From contig JAKUHH010000030.1 in assembly GCA_022701365.1 (NCBI GenBank), positions 497,107 through 561,106 of the forward strand: DNA of 64,000 bases, written 5' to 3'. Position 1 is the first letter of the stretch. Every line of letters starts with the position of its first letter. This document shows, in pieces, positions 1-10,907 of this stretch. Below the pieces are notes generated by a model, which saw nothing but the letters and a program-made list of their open reading frames with translations, was not told where the DNA came from and did no database searches. Made by a program: the position numbers and the translations under genes. The stretch comes from Mycocentrospora acerina. Taxonomy: Eukaryota > Ascomycota > Dothideomycetes > Pleosporales.

Positions 1-436
1 GGGAGGAAGAGTTGGGCACCAGGGGTATACAGTTGAGAAGGAGTCATGTATTGAAGTTCTTGTTGCATTTTGTAGACATGAATATTGGAACAAGCACATC
101 TTTGCTATTCTTTTTCTTCGATTACTTCTTAATCTCCAAGTCAATATGGCACTACACTTCGACTCAACGGTAAACGATGAATCGTCAAGATTGATCCATG
201 TCGTCCCTTCACCTCATCTCGCAGTATCTTCACTGCAGTATGGAACCACTGCGTTTCACGTTTTGGTAGAGGCCACAAGATGATTTATAGCTTCTTCTGT
301 AGTGGCGGAGCTTCCGTGCATGTTGTCGAAACGTGAGGCACGATGCGCCGGCCCGACAATTCGCCGCATCCCAAGATCTTCATCTTCCCATCTCGGACTC
401 CCGCAATCGCACCCTGGCGTCGCTCTCCCTCCGATC
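1..436. other. Left edge, no gene recognised
   Basis: This stretch lies upstream of the mitochondrial membrane protein gene that starts at 437. Short open frames exist on both strands but none has recognisable protein content or clear splice signals. It probably holds the promoter and 5' leader of the downstream gene. Confidence 0.5.
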
Positions 437-1223
437 ATGGCTTCCCTCCACCAAATACCACGGTTCCTCCTCCCAAGAGGACCGCTCCTCCTCCGGACAC
501 AACCCCGCGTATTCGCCCCGCTACAGCTGCCCACACCCCTCCGCTATGCATCGTCATCCGCCAAGGGCCTCTCAGAGGAGTTCCGACGACGACAAGCCGC
601 ACAACAGCAGAAGACGCCCGTAATACCCCAGCCAGACAAATTCCGTCCGCCATCGCACAAATACGCACCGCGAAAGAATGATCTCAACAACAAAGTCTAC
701 GGCCCGCCAATCACAGAAGAAGACAGGAAGCGCATGGCAACAAAAAAATACCCCAACATGATGAGTCCTGAGGGCACATTTTCGCACTGGTTCCTAAACA
801 ACCGCGCGATCCATCTCTGGATCACAATGGTGCGTTTCCCCCCTCCCCCGCACCTTCACAGCTAACAGCCATCAGGGTATATTAGTATCTCTTGCAGTAG
901 CAGCCTGGTACATGGATTTTATCAGCAAGACAATCTACACTGCACTCATTCCCTCCCGCAAGGACTTCTTCCGCCACCCCTTCGAGTCGACGGGCCGCTT
1001 CATCGACGTCTACAAGATGCACATGGAGCACACGAGCCAGGTATACTCGCAGCAGCGACTCAAGAAGGCTGAAGATGTAGAGAAGAGGAAGCAGTATAGG
1101 CTGGAGAGGCGGATGGAGGCCGAGGCAAGGGGCGAGACGTATGAGGAGGACCCGAGGTATTATGTCGGAGAGGACGGTGTGAGGAGGAGGCGGGTCAAGA
1201 GATGGTTTGGTATTTGGGAATAA
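437..1223 (+). CDS. Conserved mitochondrial membrane protein of unknown function
   Basis: Two exons, 437-829 and 876-1223, give about 246 residues. The 46 nt intron has GTGCGT, a CTAAC branch site and ATCAG. I do not recognise the family by name. The N-terminus (MASLHQIPRF, then many Arg, Leu and Ser and no acidic residue for about 45 residues) looks like a mitochondrial targeting presequence, which is why I start at 437 rather than at the in-frame ATG at 320. One hydrophobic segment at about residues 125-145 spans the exon junction. It is followed by a positively charged coiled region rich in Glu, Arg and Lys (residues 175-215) and a basic tail ending in Gly-Ile-Trp-Glu. A single-pass inner-membrane protein is the natural inference. 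The gene converges with QNG1. Confidence 0.8.
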
Positions 1224-1684
1224 AATTATGGGACACTCGAGGAAGATCTTATGGGAGGCTGGTTGTATGATAGAGATGGAAGAGAGATTTGTAAGATGTA
1301 CGATGGGGTGAGAGATTGATCTAGTGGCCGAAGAGACTAGAAGTGCCGAGCTTGTGGAATGGTGGAGATGGACGAGATCAGGCAGTGAAGTAGTGGGTAT
1401 GAGAGTGTGTACGTTTTCAGAAAATCGCTGAGCCTATGCACTCGGTGGATAGAGAGCACAAGGGGAGTCGCATTGTAGCGTATTGTATCTGTACCAACAT
1501 CTGACCCAAGGCTATGCCCACACATCATATTTGAAGTGAGCAAAACCTGACATCTATCAAATCTATATCTGAGCACACAAACCTCTATATCTGAGCACCT
1601 ACCCCTCCCTGAAAAAAAACTCCAAGTTTCCCCCAAGGGTATCATCCAACCAATGCACCCATACATCTCAAAGTCCTTCCCATC
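1224..1684. other. Convergent 3' intergenic region
   Basis: This region lies between the stop codons of two converging genes (1223 on + and 1685 on -). I see only UTR-like, moderately AT-rich sequence and no supported gene. Confidence 0.5.
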
Positions 1685-2953
1685 TTAGTACCAGATACTT
1701 CTCGTCCTATGGTGCGGAATCTCCTCTGCATCATCCCTCTCCTTCTCTTTGGCCAAGTCATACAGGAAGAAATCAATCAGGACGGCGTTTACTTCTGCGT
1801 CAGGATCGAGCTTGAGGATCTCACGCCGTAGCAGCTCCACCGCCCAGATGCTGCATCCGCGGATTTGCATTTCCCACTCGTGGCCGGACTCGAGTGGGTC
1901 TAGCCGGCGGATGTGGTTTTCAAGGGGAGGGCAGTACCACAGGATGTTGAGGGAGTGCAGGATTTGGGGGATGCGGTAGTCTGTGGAGGGAGTTGGTAAG
2001 TTTAATGGCGGTTAAGATGGGAGAGAGAGAAGAGGCGGAAGGGGGAATAGGTACCTGCAAACATTGTGATTTTTTCAATATCGTTGAAGGTGCCGTGGCT
2101 TTCGCCGTTGAATGCGGCCCACAGGTCGGCGACGAGGATCTGTGCGCGCTTGAGGAAACGTACGTTTCGCCGCTCGAAAACACCTTGGTCGCGGAAGCAG
2201 GGGAAGTTGGAGGCGAGGAGGTTGACGAGACTGGCGGCGGATTGGTTGGCGGAGGATATTAGCGTGGTGACGCTGAGGTCAAAGGACTAGACTAGGTGTT
2301 AGAAGGTTGGTACTATGTGTCTTTTGCTGTATACGTAGGGATAGAATGTAGCTAGTGACATGTAGATGAAAGACTATATTACAAACCTCGTCGAGAATCT
2401 GACCTGCTTCTCGGAGACAGCGCGCTCGTTGGTCAAACATGGGAATCTGTTCGTCGGTGTCTGAGCGGAAGACATGATGTAAAACATCATCTGTACATTT
2501 TTCCTCGTCAATCCAAAATTCTGGACTTGTAATTGGAATATCTTCATCAAGAGCTCGTTGGAGTATTGCTACCAGGCTCCAGTACCCCGTCCACCTCTTT
2601 TCTCTGTACGTAACCGCAAACCTCTCTTCCGCGCTCTTTCCACTCCAAAAGCTAAAGTTTAGCAGATCCATGGTAAAGATAAAATTTGCAGTCGCTTCGT
2701 CCTTTGATTTCGGGTGCAGTTCATGTTCCGACCAGGTGCTTGTGTTGTATTTGCGGACTTGCATCTCCGCGAGGACTGATTGGGCGGCGAGCTTGGTGGA
2801 ACGCATGTCGAGGGCTACATCGACGCTGTTGTTGTAAATGAATTCTGCATCTTGAAGGACCTTTGTCTCTGGGGGTCCAGAGTCTTGGACACCTATGCCA
2901 AAGCGCTTTCGCAGGAGGTCAAGAAGTTCGAGGTCTACTTCGTCGTCTGACAT
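1685..2953 (-). CDS. QNG1: Queuosine 5'-phosphate N-glycosylase/hydrolase (Qng1, DUF2419)
   Basis: Three exons on the minus strand (2953-2387, 2286-2055, 1980-1685) give about 364 residues, close to the family size of about 340. The family releases queuine from queuosine 5'-monophosphate so eukaryotes can reuse it for tRNA modification. Family-like blocks are LLNFSFW (residues 97-103), WTGYWSL (121-127) and the ALDEDIPITSPEFW stretch soon after. The second exon begins SFDLSVTTLI and continues to NLLASNFPCFRD, matching the animal C9orf64 pattern. Junctions are GAG/GTTTGT to CTAG/TCC, and GCAG/GTACCT to CACAG/AC; both keep frame. Identification rests on remembered family motifs. The gene is divergent from UBA2. 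Confidence 0.88.
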
Positions 2954-3370
2954 TTTGGGCGGTGAAGGGTTGGCGGAGGAAAATTTAGAGCTTTGGTGTT
3001 GTGAGAGTCAATCAGAATTGGATCTGGTCCAACCGCCAAACCCTTAATAGGCAATTGCAACCAGTCAAGTAGCTGCTGAAAAACCGAAGTGACGGTGAAT
3101 GACTACCAAAGACGGCCCATAATTTTGCTCCACGATCCACGCCGCCAAGGGATGAGGCTCCGATGCAGGATCCGGCGGAGTGGATCCACCTGCCTTCTCG
3201 CGCTCCCACTAGTGGCGCTGACGTCTGTCTCCTGGGCGTTTGTCTGTTTGCCTGCTTGTCTGTCTGTCTGTCTTCCACCGCGCGACACGGACAAAGCAGC
3301 AAACACGTGCATGTCGTAGCCTCGCCCGCCCACAACAACCCGACGGCCCAACACCTCCACCGACCGCGCA
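2954..3370. promoter_or_regulatory. Divergent promoter region QNG1/UBA2 with TCTG repeat
   Basis: The 417 bp separate the start codons of QNG1 (minus) and UBA2 (plus), so both promoters must lie here. A pyrimidine-rich TCTG/TTTG tandem tract lies at about 3240-3275. I see no convincing TATA box. Confidence 0.5.
3240..3275. repeat. TCTG/TGCC short tandem repeat
   Basis: An imperfect 4-nt repeat (variants of TCTG, with TTTG and CCTG units) lies about 95 bp upstream of the UBA2 start codon. It makes chance open frames rich in CLSV on one strand and RQTD on the other. Confidence 0.7.
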
Positions 3371-5410
3371 ATGGCACGCGACAAGTTTGCTCGTCAGAGC
3401 CTCGGCGGGCTGCACCAGCGCATACGAGAGGTAGAGCGCCGGTTGCGCGTCACAGAACCTGCGCACAAAGTACTGACACGGCGCAGGCGCGTGTGCTGAT
3501 GGTTGGAGCTGGTGGCATCGGCTGCGAGCTCCTCAAGAACCTGGTCCTGACGGGCTTCGGCGAGATCCACATTGTCGACCTCGACACCATCGACCTCAGC
3601 AACCTCAACCGCCAGTTCTTGTTCCGCAACGAGCACATCAAGAAGTCAAAGGCATTGGTTAGCATCACCTTGCAGCAGCTCGAGGGAATTGGGCGCGCGC
3701 TGACCACTAGCGACAGGTTGCGAAAGAGTCGGCTGGCAAGTTCAACCCCAGCGTCAAAATCGAAGCGTACCACGACAACATCAAGGACGCGCAGTTCAAC
3801 GTCGCGTGGTTCAAGAAATTTGAAATTGTCTTCAACGCGCTCGACAACCTCGACGCGCGCCGACATGTGAACAAGATGTGTTTGGCGGCCAACGTCCCGC
3901 TGATTGAGAGTGGCACCACAGGCTTCAACGGACAGGTACAGGTCATCAAGAAGGGCGACACAGAGTGCTACGACTGCACCCCAAAAGACCCTCCCAAGTC
4001 CTTCCCCGTCTGCACGATCCGGAGCACGCCCTCGCAGCCCATCCACTGCATCGTCTGGGGCAAGTCGTATCTCTTTGCTGAGATCTTCGGTGCCTCGGAA
4101 GATGAAGCGCCAGAGATGGACCACCGCGAAGACGCAGAAAACGCGAACGAGGTGGCGAACCTGCAGAAGGAGTCACAGGCTTTGAAGCGCATACGCGAGT
4201 CCATGGGGTCTGACGAGTTCCCGCGACTAGTCTTTGACAAAGTCTTCAAGGAGGATATTGAGCGACTGCTCAGCATGGAGGATATGTGGAAGACCAAGAA
4301 ACCACCAAAAGCACTGGATTACGATGCGCTTTCCAAGGAGGCACTTGATGTGGGGGCTGCTGTCGCGCAGCGGGATCAGATTGTTTGGTCGCCTGCGGAG
4401 AACTTCGCCGTGTTCGTAGACAGTCTGCGGCGGTTAAGCGCCCGTATCGGGGAGGCGCGTGCAACTTCAAGTGCTGCAGATGCAACATCAATTCTCACGT
4501 TCGACAAGGATGATGTAGATACGTTGGACTTCGTTGCTGCAAGCGCAAACTTGCGGTCGCATATCTTCGGCATCGAAACGCGGTCCAAGTTCGACATCAA
4601 GCGTAAGTTGACCCTACTGTGCAAGGTTTGTTCAAGACTGACATGTGTACAGAAATGGCTGGCAATATCATCCCCGCCATCGCGACGACCAACGCCATGA
4701 CTGCTAGTCTCTGCGTCCTCCAGGCCTTCAAAGTGATGCGTCACCCTGACCCCAAAGAGCTCATGCAAAAAGCCAAGATGGTCTTCCTCACACGTTCCAC
4801 CGAACGTGTTCTCTCCAGCGACTCTCTGCGAGAACCAAATCCCCATTGCGCAACCTGTGGTATCGCATATGCTACGCTTGTTGTTGACCCCTCACGCGCG
4901 AAGCTCAGTGATCTAGTCGAAGGTGTGTTGAAGGGTCAACTAGGATATGGTGAGGAATTCGCCATCAATAGGGGACAAGACCTTCTCTACGACCAGGACG
5001 AAGACTTCCACCTTGAGAAGACGTTTGCGGAGCTCAACCTGAAAGCAGACAGCTTCATCACTGTCTACGACGGCGCAGATGAAGGTGCAAAGGTCGATGT
5101 GGTGTTCTCAGTCATCGAGGAGGCACTCGGCGAGGACGCTAAGCCCATACACGTGCCTGAAACGCTACACATTGCGAATAAACCCACAACTGCTACCCCC
5201 AAGGCCAACGGGCACATGCTTACTGACCGAACGGTCATTGATGCGTCGAGCGATCTCATAAACGGAACAGTCAAGCGGACAGCCTCTGAGGCTGGGCTTG
5301 ACAACGAGAACAGCAGGAAGAAGGGCAAGGTCACAGAGGAACTGAACAAGACAAAGGACGACGAGATCATCGAAATCGAAGACGACGGTGCGATTGTAAT
5401 TGATGATTGA
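3371..5410 (+). CDS. UBA2: SUMO-activating enzyme E1 catalytic subunit Uba2
   Basis: Four exons (3371-3430, 3487-3657, 3717-4602, 4653-5410) encode about 624 residues, normal for Uba2. With Aos1 it adenylates SUMO and carries it as a thioester before transfer to Ubc9 in the nucleus. Visible features are the nucleotide-binding GAGGIG motif just after the first exon, NLNRQFLF, the CYDC and CATC zinc cysteine pairs (about 161/164 and in exon 4), and the catalytic cysteine in FPVCTIRSTP at about residue 176. The C-terminus is low-complexity and basic, ending in acidic IIEIEDD/IVIDD patches that resemble SUMO-interacting motifs. Exon 1 starts MARDKF and rejoins ARVLMVGAGG. Introns of 56, 59 and 50 nt have GT..AG ends; the last uses GTAAGT and rejoins as KFDIKQMAGN. 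Confidence 0.95.
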
Positions 5411-5451
5411 TGCGCGCTTACAACAAACATTCTCATTACACAAACACGGCG

Positions 5452-5677
5452 TTACACATGGTCGCCGAGTCGTTCGGTCTGAGCATGCATCAAAACATCC
5501 AAGCATTTAGATCTCCTTTTCTTCTGCTTCTCTACAGTTAGCACAGGCGCGCACACGACGGCGTTTTTCATGGTGGGGGATAGAGATACCTTTTCTTGTT
5601 TCTGACGTGCACCTCACCGCCGGTTCGGCAAGGTAGTTGGAGTGACGGTTGTGGCGAACTTTTTGTTTGGAAGGCAT
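5452..5677 (-). CDS. Possible small basic protein with one intron
   Basis: Weakly supported. From ATG at 5677 a frame runs to 5590, then a textbook intron (GTATCT ... GCTAACTGTAG, 5589-5532, 58 nt) joins 5531-5452, giving 55 residues starting MPSKQKVRHN and ending in a Lys/Arg-rich tail. It lies in the 93-360 bp after the SDR stop, so it could equally be a spliced 3' UTR of that gene. No homology is recognised. Confidence 0.25.
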
Positions 5678-5769
5678 CAGGCCAGTGAAGTGTAGTGCAT
5701 TTTGAATAGCATAGTCTCCAGAATTTGCTACTGATGAATGAATAATCATGTCCACTGCGGTTCAGTGCG

Positions 5770-6744
5770 TTACACAGCTGATAGCCCCCCGTCTAGATTC
5801 AGCACGCAATTATGTGCGTATCGATTTTCCGCGAGGAAGAGCGCTGCTTGGGCGATTTCCGAGGGTTTGCCCAGACGGCCAAGGGGGATCCGCTTTTGAA
5901 TTTGTTCAGTGGGGAGATCTGTGGGAGGGCGTGTTAGCTAGCTAGTCTGGCGTGTGAAGCGCTGAGGTCATGCATATTCCGCACCTTTTGTCATGTCCGT
6001 CTCAATGTACCCTGGCACAATGGCATTCACCCTTACACCGTGACTCACGTACTCTGTTGCCAATGCGCGAGTGAAGCCCAGTACGCCTGCTTTGCTAGCC
6101 GCGTATGTCACCGCGCCATATCCACCCTGGATTCCTAGCAAGCTCGCTACATTAATTATCACGGGACTTGCTTGCTCTCCCTCTTCCTCGCTGCCCTTCC
6201 TTTTCTTTGCCCCCCGAAAATATCCCTGTCGTAGAAAGAACTTGGTCCCCGCCAGCAGGCTTGTTAAATTCGTGTCTATGATGTCCGAGATGTCGGCATT
6301 GGGTGTGGTTTGGAAGAGCGAGGCTTGTGTTATGCCAGCACAATTAACTAGGACATCGATACGGGAGGAGTCGTTTTGGGGGGAGAGGCGGGGGATGGGG
6401 AGGTGTGATGTTATGCTGTCTGGGGAGGTTGCGGTTTTGGAGAAGAGAGTAGGGGAGGTGATGGAGGCGGAGATATAGGCATGTGTGTGGTATGGAGATG
6501 GGGATGAATTGTTTTTGTTTGATTTTTGGGAAGGGGTTGATTGGTCTGAGGATTTGGGTAGCGTGTCCTTGGATGGTGGTGGATTTTGAGGAAGAGGTTG
6601 TAATGTGACCAAGGCGGCCTTTAGAGATTCTTCTGAGCGGGAGAGGAGGGTACAGCGATAGTTGTTTCTTGCAAAGAGCTGGGCAACTGAGAGGCCGATG
6701 CCTCTACTCCCGCCTGTGATTAGGACATGGCGTGGTGGTGCCAT
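5770..6744 (-). CDS. Short-chain dehydrogenase, 3-oxoacyl-ACP reductase-like
   Basis: Two exons (6744-5985, 5918-5770) give about 302 residues. The Rossmann motif TGGSRGIG is at residues 10-17 and NCAG at 134-137; the catalytic Ser201, Tyr214 and Lys218 lie in NVAS and YAASKAG. VRVNAIVPGYIETDM follows. After the intron comes the FabG-like ending QKRIPLGRLGKPSEIAQAALFL. This fits NADPH-dependent 3-ketoacyl reductases (OAR1/FabG type, possibly mitochondrial FAS II), but substrate and location are inferred. Between beta strands 2 and 4 there is a Pro/Ser/Lys-rich insertion of roughly 60 residues (about 50-125), longer than in bacterial FabG. A second loop, AKKRKGSEEEGEQ, sits near 180-191. The gene is divergent from elongin C. 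Confidence 0.87.
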
Positions 6745-7063
6745 GGTAGATAGGATATGGTTGAGGTTAGGGTGGTCCGGCTGTCATGGATCTTTGTGTC
6801 AAACTGTCTGCTGCAGATATTTTCGTGTGGAATAGCAGTCAATTCAAGATTTTTTTTGAGATCAGCTAATTGTTGAAAGATGAAGGTTGATGAAGTCGAG
6901 ATGACTAAGTAGGCAGGAAGGACGCGAGAAAACGTGATGACGCGATTTCGCTCCGCATCTTCCCCGCAAGCGCACTTTCCGCCTTGCATCACTCCTACCC
7001 ACATCCCGGACTGGTCCCCACTTCCAACAACACTGACCTAGCTCGACGTGCTACACTACAACC
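6745..7063. promoter_or_regulatory. Divergent promoter region SDR/elongin C
   Basis: The 319 bp lie between the start codons of the minus-strand SDR and plus-strand ELC1. They must contain both promoters; no specific element is assigned. Confidence 0.45.
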
Positions 7064-7590
7064 ATGGCAGACAGCAGCACCACAGAATATGTCACCCTTG
7101 TCTCGAACGATGGCTATGAGTTCAAGATCCTGCGCTCAGCGGCGTGCATCGCAGGGACAATCAAGAAGGCGCTGGACCCCATGTGTACGTATACATCAAT
7201 CTGGACATCCTATGTACAAGAGCTATCTCTGACAACATGTGATAGCTGGCTTTCGAGAAAACACACAGAATCGCGTTGACCTGTCCACAATAAAGTACGA
7301 ACTTCCTCACCCCGCCACCTCGAACCTTTTCGTACCCACACTTAAAGTGCCTGTCGAGAAACGCACGAATACAATCAAATAGAGGGCTAACTGGAGGTAG
7401 TGGTGTCGTCCTCGAGAAAGTCTGCGAATACCTATACTACAATCAGAAGCATGCGGAAAGCAAGGACGTCTCGGATATGGATATTCCGCCCGAGTTGTGT
7501 TTGGAACTGCTGATCGCAGCAGATTACCTAGATGGTATGTGTGATACTTTGGAATCGATTCATCTTCCTCTCTAATAGATCGTAGTTTGA
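7064..7590 (+). CDS. ELC1: Elongin C
   Basis: Four exons (7064-7184, 7246-7294, 7401-7534, 7586-7590) give about 102 residues, the usual elongin C length. The protein has a SKP1/BTB fold and links elongin A or other BC-box proteins to cullin E3 ligases and Pol II turnover. Family-like stretches are EYVTLVSNDG, GFRENTQNRVDL, GVVLEKVCEYLYYN and PELCLELLIAADYLD. The second intron has a CTAAC branch site and TAG acceptor. The last coding exon is only TT-TGA, chosen because CTAAT sits 10-14 nt before CGTAG, giving the normal ending DYLDV. Exon phases are all consistent. See the finding on the coding-like frame that directly follows. Confidence 0.85.
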
Positions 7591-8409
7591 GCATGCGTCA
7601 TTCGCGAAAATCCTCGCGTCTCAACTACACTCCAAGCGCCCTGCAAGCGCTGTATACTCCGGGCGGGTCAAAGAGCTCTTACTTAAATCCCAAGCTATAT
7701 CTGAGCTCGCTATCGCTGTCACAAAGCTCCAGTGAAGGCAAGTATGTCACAGAAAACTAGGTTCGACAAAGATATTGAGAAATGGTTGGCAAAGCAGATT
7801 TGAAGATTGAAGGACCATAGAGTGGAGAGTATGAATAATAGACAATAAATATTGCCCATTTCGTTTCTTCAATTCTATCAAGATCTGGTATAATATGAAG
7901 ACGAGAATAGAGGGTGCAGACAATTGAGAATATAGATAACGACAAACATCAAGGTGACACGCCAAAATGTAGTACTAAAGATGAACCACAACAGACAAGC
8001 CCAGGTCTTTTTATCATGCCTTCTAACTTAGCGTTTTACCTAAATAACCATAAGATCCATATTTTTTTCAAATTATAATACTGTTCATGGCCCTGGACTA
8101 CTTTTTTCAATAGAATAGTCACATATACACACCCTAACACTGTCTCCGAGACGCCAGTATTTTTATGATCTTAACGTGATAATAAACAAATTAGAAGGGA
8201 TCTTTCATTGTGAATGTGAAATGGCTTTCACTATCATTCATAACCGGTAGAGGTGTAATTGGAGTAGTACGTGACCAGAGTATCGTCCATTGCACTGAGA
8301 CACAGGTTGCCTTTTCTATATGTAGGAGCAAAAAAATACATCACCACAACAAGAGGAGAATGTAAACATGTAGTACAGCTCGATATTTTCTATGTTTTGA
8401 TCAATCAAC
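7591..8409. other. AT-rich convergent intergenic region
   Basis: The 819 bp lie between ELC1 and the minus-strand transcription factor. The first 145 nt hold a coding-like frame (7586-7735, see findings). The rest is AT-rich with no supported gene. Confidence 0.4.
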
Positions 8410-9886
8410 TCATATAACCTCCATATGCATCTCTCCCGGTGTTCCCTCTAGGTAATCCTTCCTCACACCAAATGCATTCTCCAAATCCAGGCCCACAACC
8501 CGAGCTGGCCACTCAATTAATCCCCAGTTTTCCCTTCCCAGCGCCATCGCAATGGCAGTCACAAAGTCCGCTCCAAGACCCTCCAACCACCATACGTTGC
8601 GTACTCGACCGGGCAGAACAGCGTAGTGTGCTAGAATAACCAGGGCATCGCGGTCCTTTTGTTCAATGAGTGCAATGAACTCGCGAGAGATGCGTGTTGC
8701 CCAGACAAATATTGCGCCTCGATCTGTCAGCAAGCCAACTGTCGTGTCATCTACTGAGTATGGTACTGCAGTCATAGGCGGATATACGTTTGGGAGTGTC
8801 AGTTGTGAGATCAACGAGTATGTTTCGCGTAGAATCAGCAGTGCCTGAGATAGATGTGTGCAAGGCGGTTCGTACGCGCGGTTAGATTGTAGCCAGAGGT
8901 CCTCTATACTACTCAGTCGGTCGTCTTCCTCCTGCGCACGAGGTGTCGCAGGAATACATTTCTTGGGCCACCATTTGCGCGCGGCAACAGAATGCATTTT
9001 CCCGCCTACCACCCAGTCCCAACCACTCATAAGGACAGTGAGTGGCCCTCGGAGACCCCATATTGGGCGTAGAACGTAGGTCATCATCTTGTCTATGATG
9101 TCGGCCGGTGGGACGATGGTGTTTGGTGAGATTGTTTGACGAAGTATCTCAATATCCATAGCTGAGGTTCGAAAAAGATAAACAGCGGTTAGCGTTGCGC
9201 TGGCAAAAAGGGCAGCGGCGTTCTCTGCTGTGACGGTTTCTAGCTCCGATCGGTATGTTGTGATTGCTTTGTTCATTCGAGAGGCAGCGATGGCGTTCAT
9301 GTTCGTCTTTTCTGCTTTGCCTTCGTGTAATCGAGCCATGTGGAGTGAGGCGACTGACAGAACGCAGTTCACTAAAAAGTTATGACTGTGCGCAAGCTCT
9401 GGGATGGCGGCCTGCCATGCTGCTTTCGCTGGATCGTCTGAAGCTAATGTGAGACTAGTGGTGTATTCATAGTGATACAAGACATCTTGGAGTGGCAGAG
9501 GTAGTAAGTCTCGGATATCCTTCCAAACATCATTGAGACGCAAATGGGGGTAAATTGGTGTGGCCGGGATTTCGTATTCGGAAGAGTAGTTTGGTGTCAG
9601 AGAGCAAGAATCCGTCACTCCTTGAATGCTGATATCCTCCACGCACTCCTCTGCGTATCGCTTTATCTTTGGCGCTATTGCTAGTTCGGTTCCAAGAATA
9701 ACACGTCCAATTGGAGAAGGTGTGGATATGAGGTGTGTAGACGGACTCTCGGCGGCAGGAGATGTTGCTGAAGCGACTGAAAGCCGAGATGAAGGGGCGA
9801 GCAACAAGAAGCTACATTCTGCGCTCTTCTTTTCGCAATTCGCGCATATGGGATGTCTGCCATCACACTGTTCCTGAAGTCAGCAT
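8410..9886 (-). CDS. Fungal-specific transcription factor, half of Zn2Cys6 cluster visible
   Basis: The minus-strand frame, read from about 9886 to the stop at 8410, begins with QCDGRHPICANCEKKSAECSF, the second half of a Zn2Cys6 binuclear cluster. The roughly 460 residues after it have the all-helical middle region of Upc2-type fungal regulators (for example LLHYEYTTS-like, HNFLVNCVLSVASLHMA and a long tail). The first half (CxxC..RxxKC) should lie in an upstream exon. A stop sits just upstream, after a CTGAC..TTCAG acceptor-like site, but no CxxC exon is found on the minus strand up to about 10.5 kb. So the gene may be N-terminally truncated, or its first exon may be distant or decayed. DNA binding is uncertain; target genes are unknown. 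Confidence 0.7.
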
Positions 9887-10907
9887 CTGATATGCTGTTC
9901 AATAAATTGTAGGTGCTAGAGCATGCTCGAACAAGATCTATGTTGACAAGGGTTGGACTTGAAGGAACCCATCACTTCGCCATTGTGTGACATAGAAGTG
10001 TCTTGCTAGTGGTCGCGTGAACCACCGTGAGAAGCTGCTCTCCACTATGACTGTACATCTCAATTGATAAAATCTTTAGCAATCGAACAAGGAGTCGAAA
10101 GTAAGGTTCTCTGTTAGCGTATGCATGAGAGTGCGCTGCAGGTTGGCCTGGTCAGGTGCGGCATTGGAAAGAACGACAGCAAGGGTTTGAATATTGTACC
10201 TTTATTCGCCGTTTCTTACACTGATGACAGCCAAGGCGTGTCTTGTTATGTGATCTCCTTGTTGACATCGCTTTTTAGTACTTTGAAGCTTGACTGTGCA
10301 TACAAGGGTGTCCGGCAAGCACGCTTTGAGATCAAATCGATACGGCATGCAATGCTGAAGAACAGGAAAGGTGCGTGAAGAACTGCCCTGGTACAAGCTA
10401 GTAAATCGAAGGCGGGACTGTAACGTGTTACAGTAGTATAGAATTCACGGTTTTGCATATGTGACGTCCCACGCAACGCCAAGCTTTGGAGTTCAAGAAT
10501 GTCTTTGGCTTCATTCGGAAATGCGTCGTACTGCGGGATTTTTGATTGGTCGGCATCTGGAGGATCCTAGCCTCCTGGACACGAAATCAGTCGATCTATT
10601 TCTAGACACATTCAACCAGAACGAAGAGAGACCACTAATGTGAAATACATTTCTTTTTCTGCAAAACATTCAAGCTCTACTACTCATCAGGCACTGAAGC
10701 CTGCAAAAGCAGTCGCACGGACCTAAAGCGCGATGTATAACTGCAAGCGTGATGTTGATTTGACAAGAGATAGTAGTAAGACCTAGAAGACATAGAACAT
10801 GGGTATAGAGCTGTTGAGTTTGCTGTTCAAAATGCGCAGTATTTGGAGTGACAATACTCTTATTATTTGGGACACAAACGAGCCTGCTGCGAGGCGAGAT
10901 GCCCTAA
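9887..10907. other. Intergenic region upstream of the half-zinc-cluster factor
   Basis: About 1 kb between the transcription factor and ORC1. I searched it for the missing first zinc-cluster exon and found none. Short plus-strand frames (for example 10121-10378) have no recognisable content. Confidence 0.4.
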
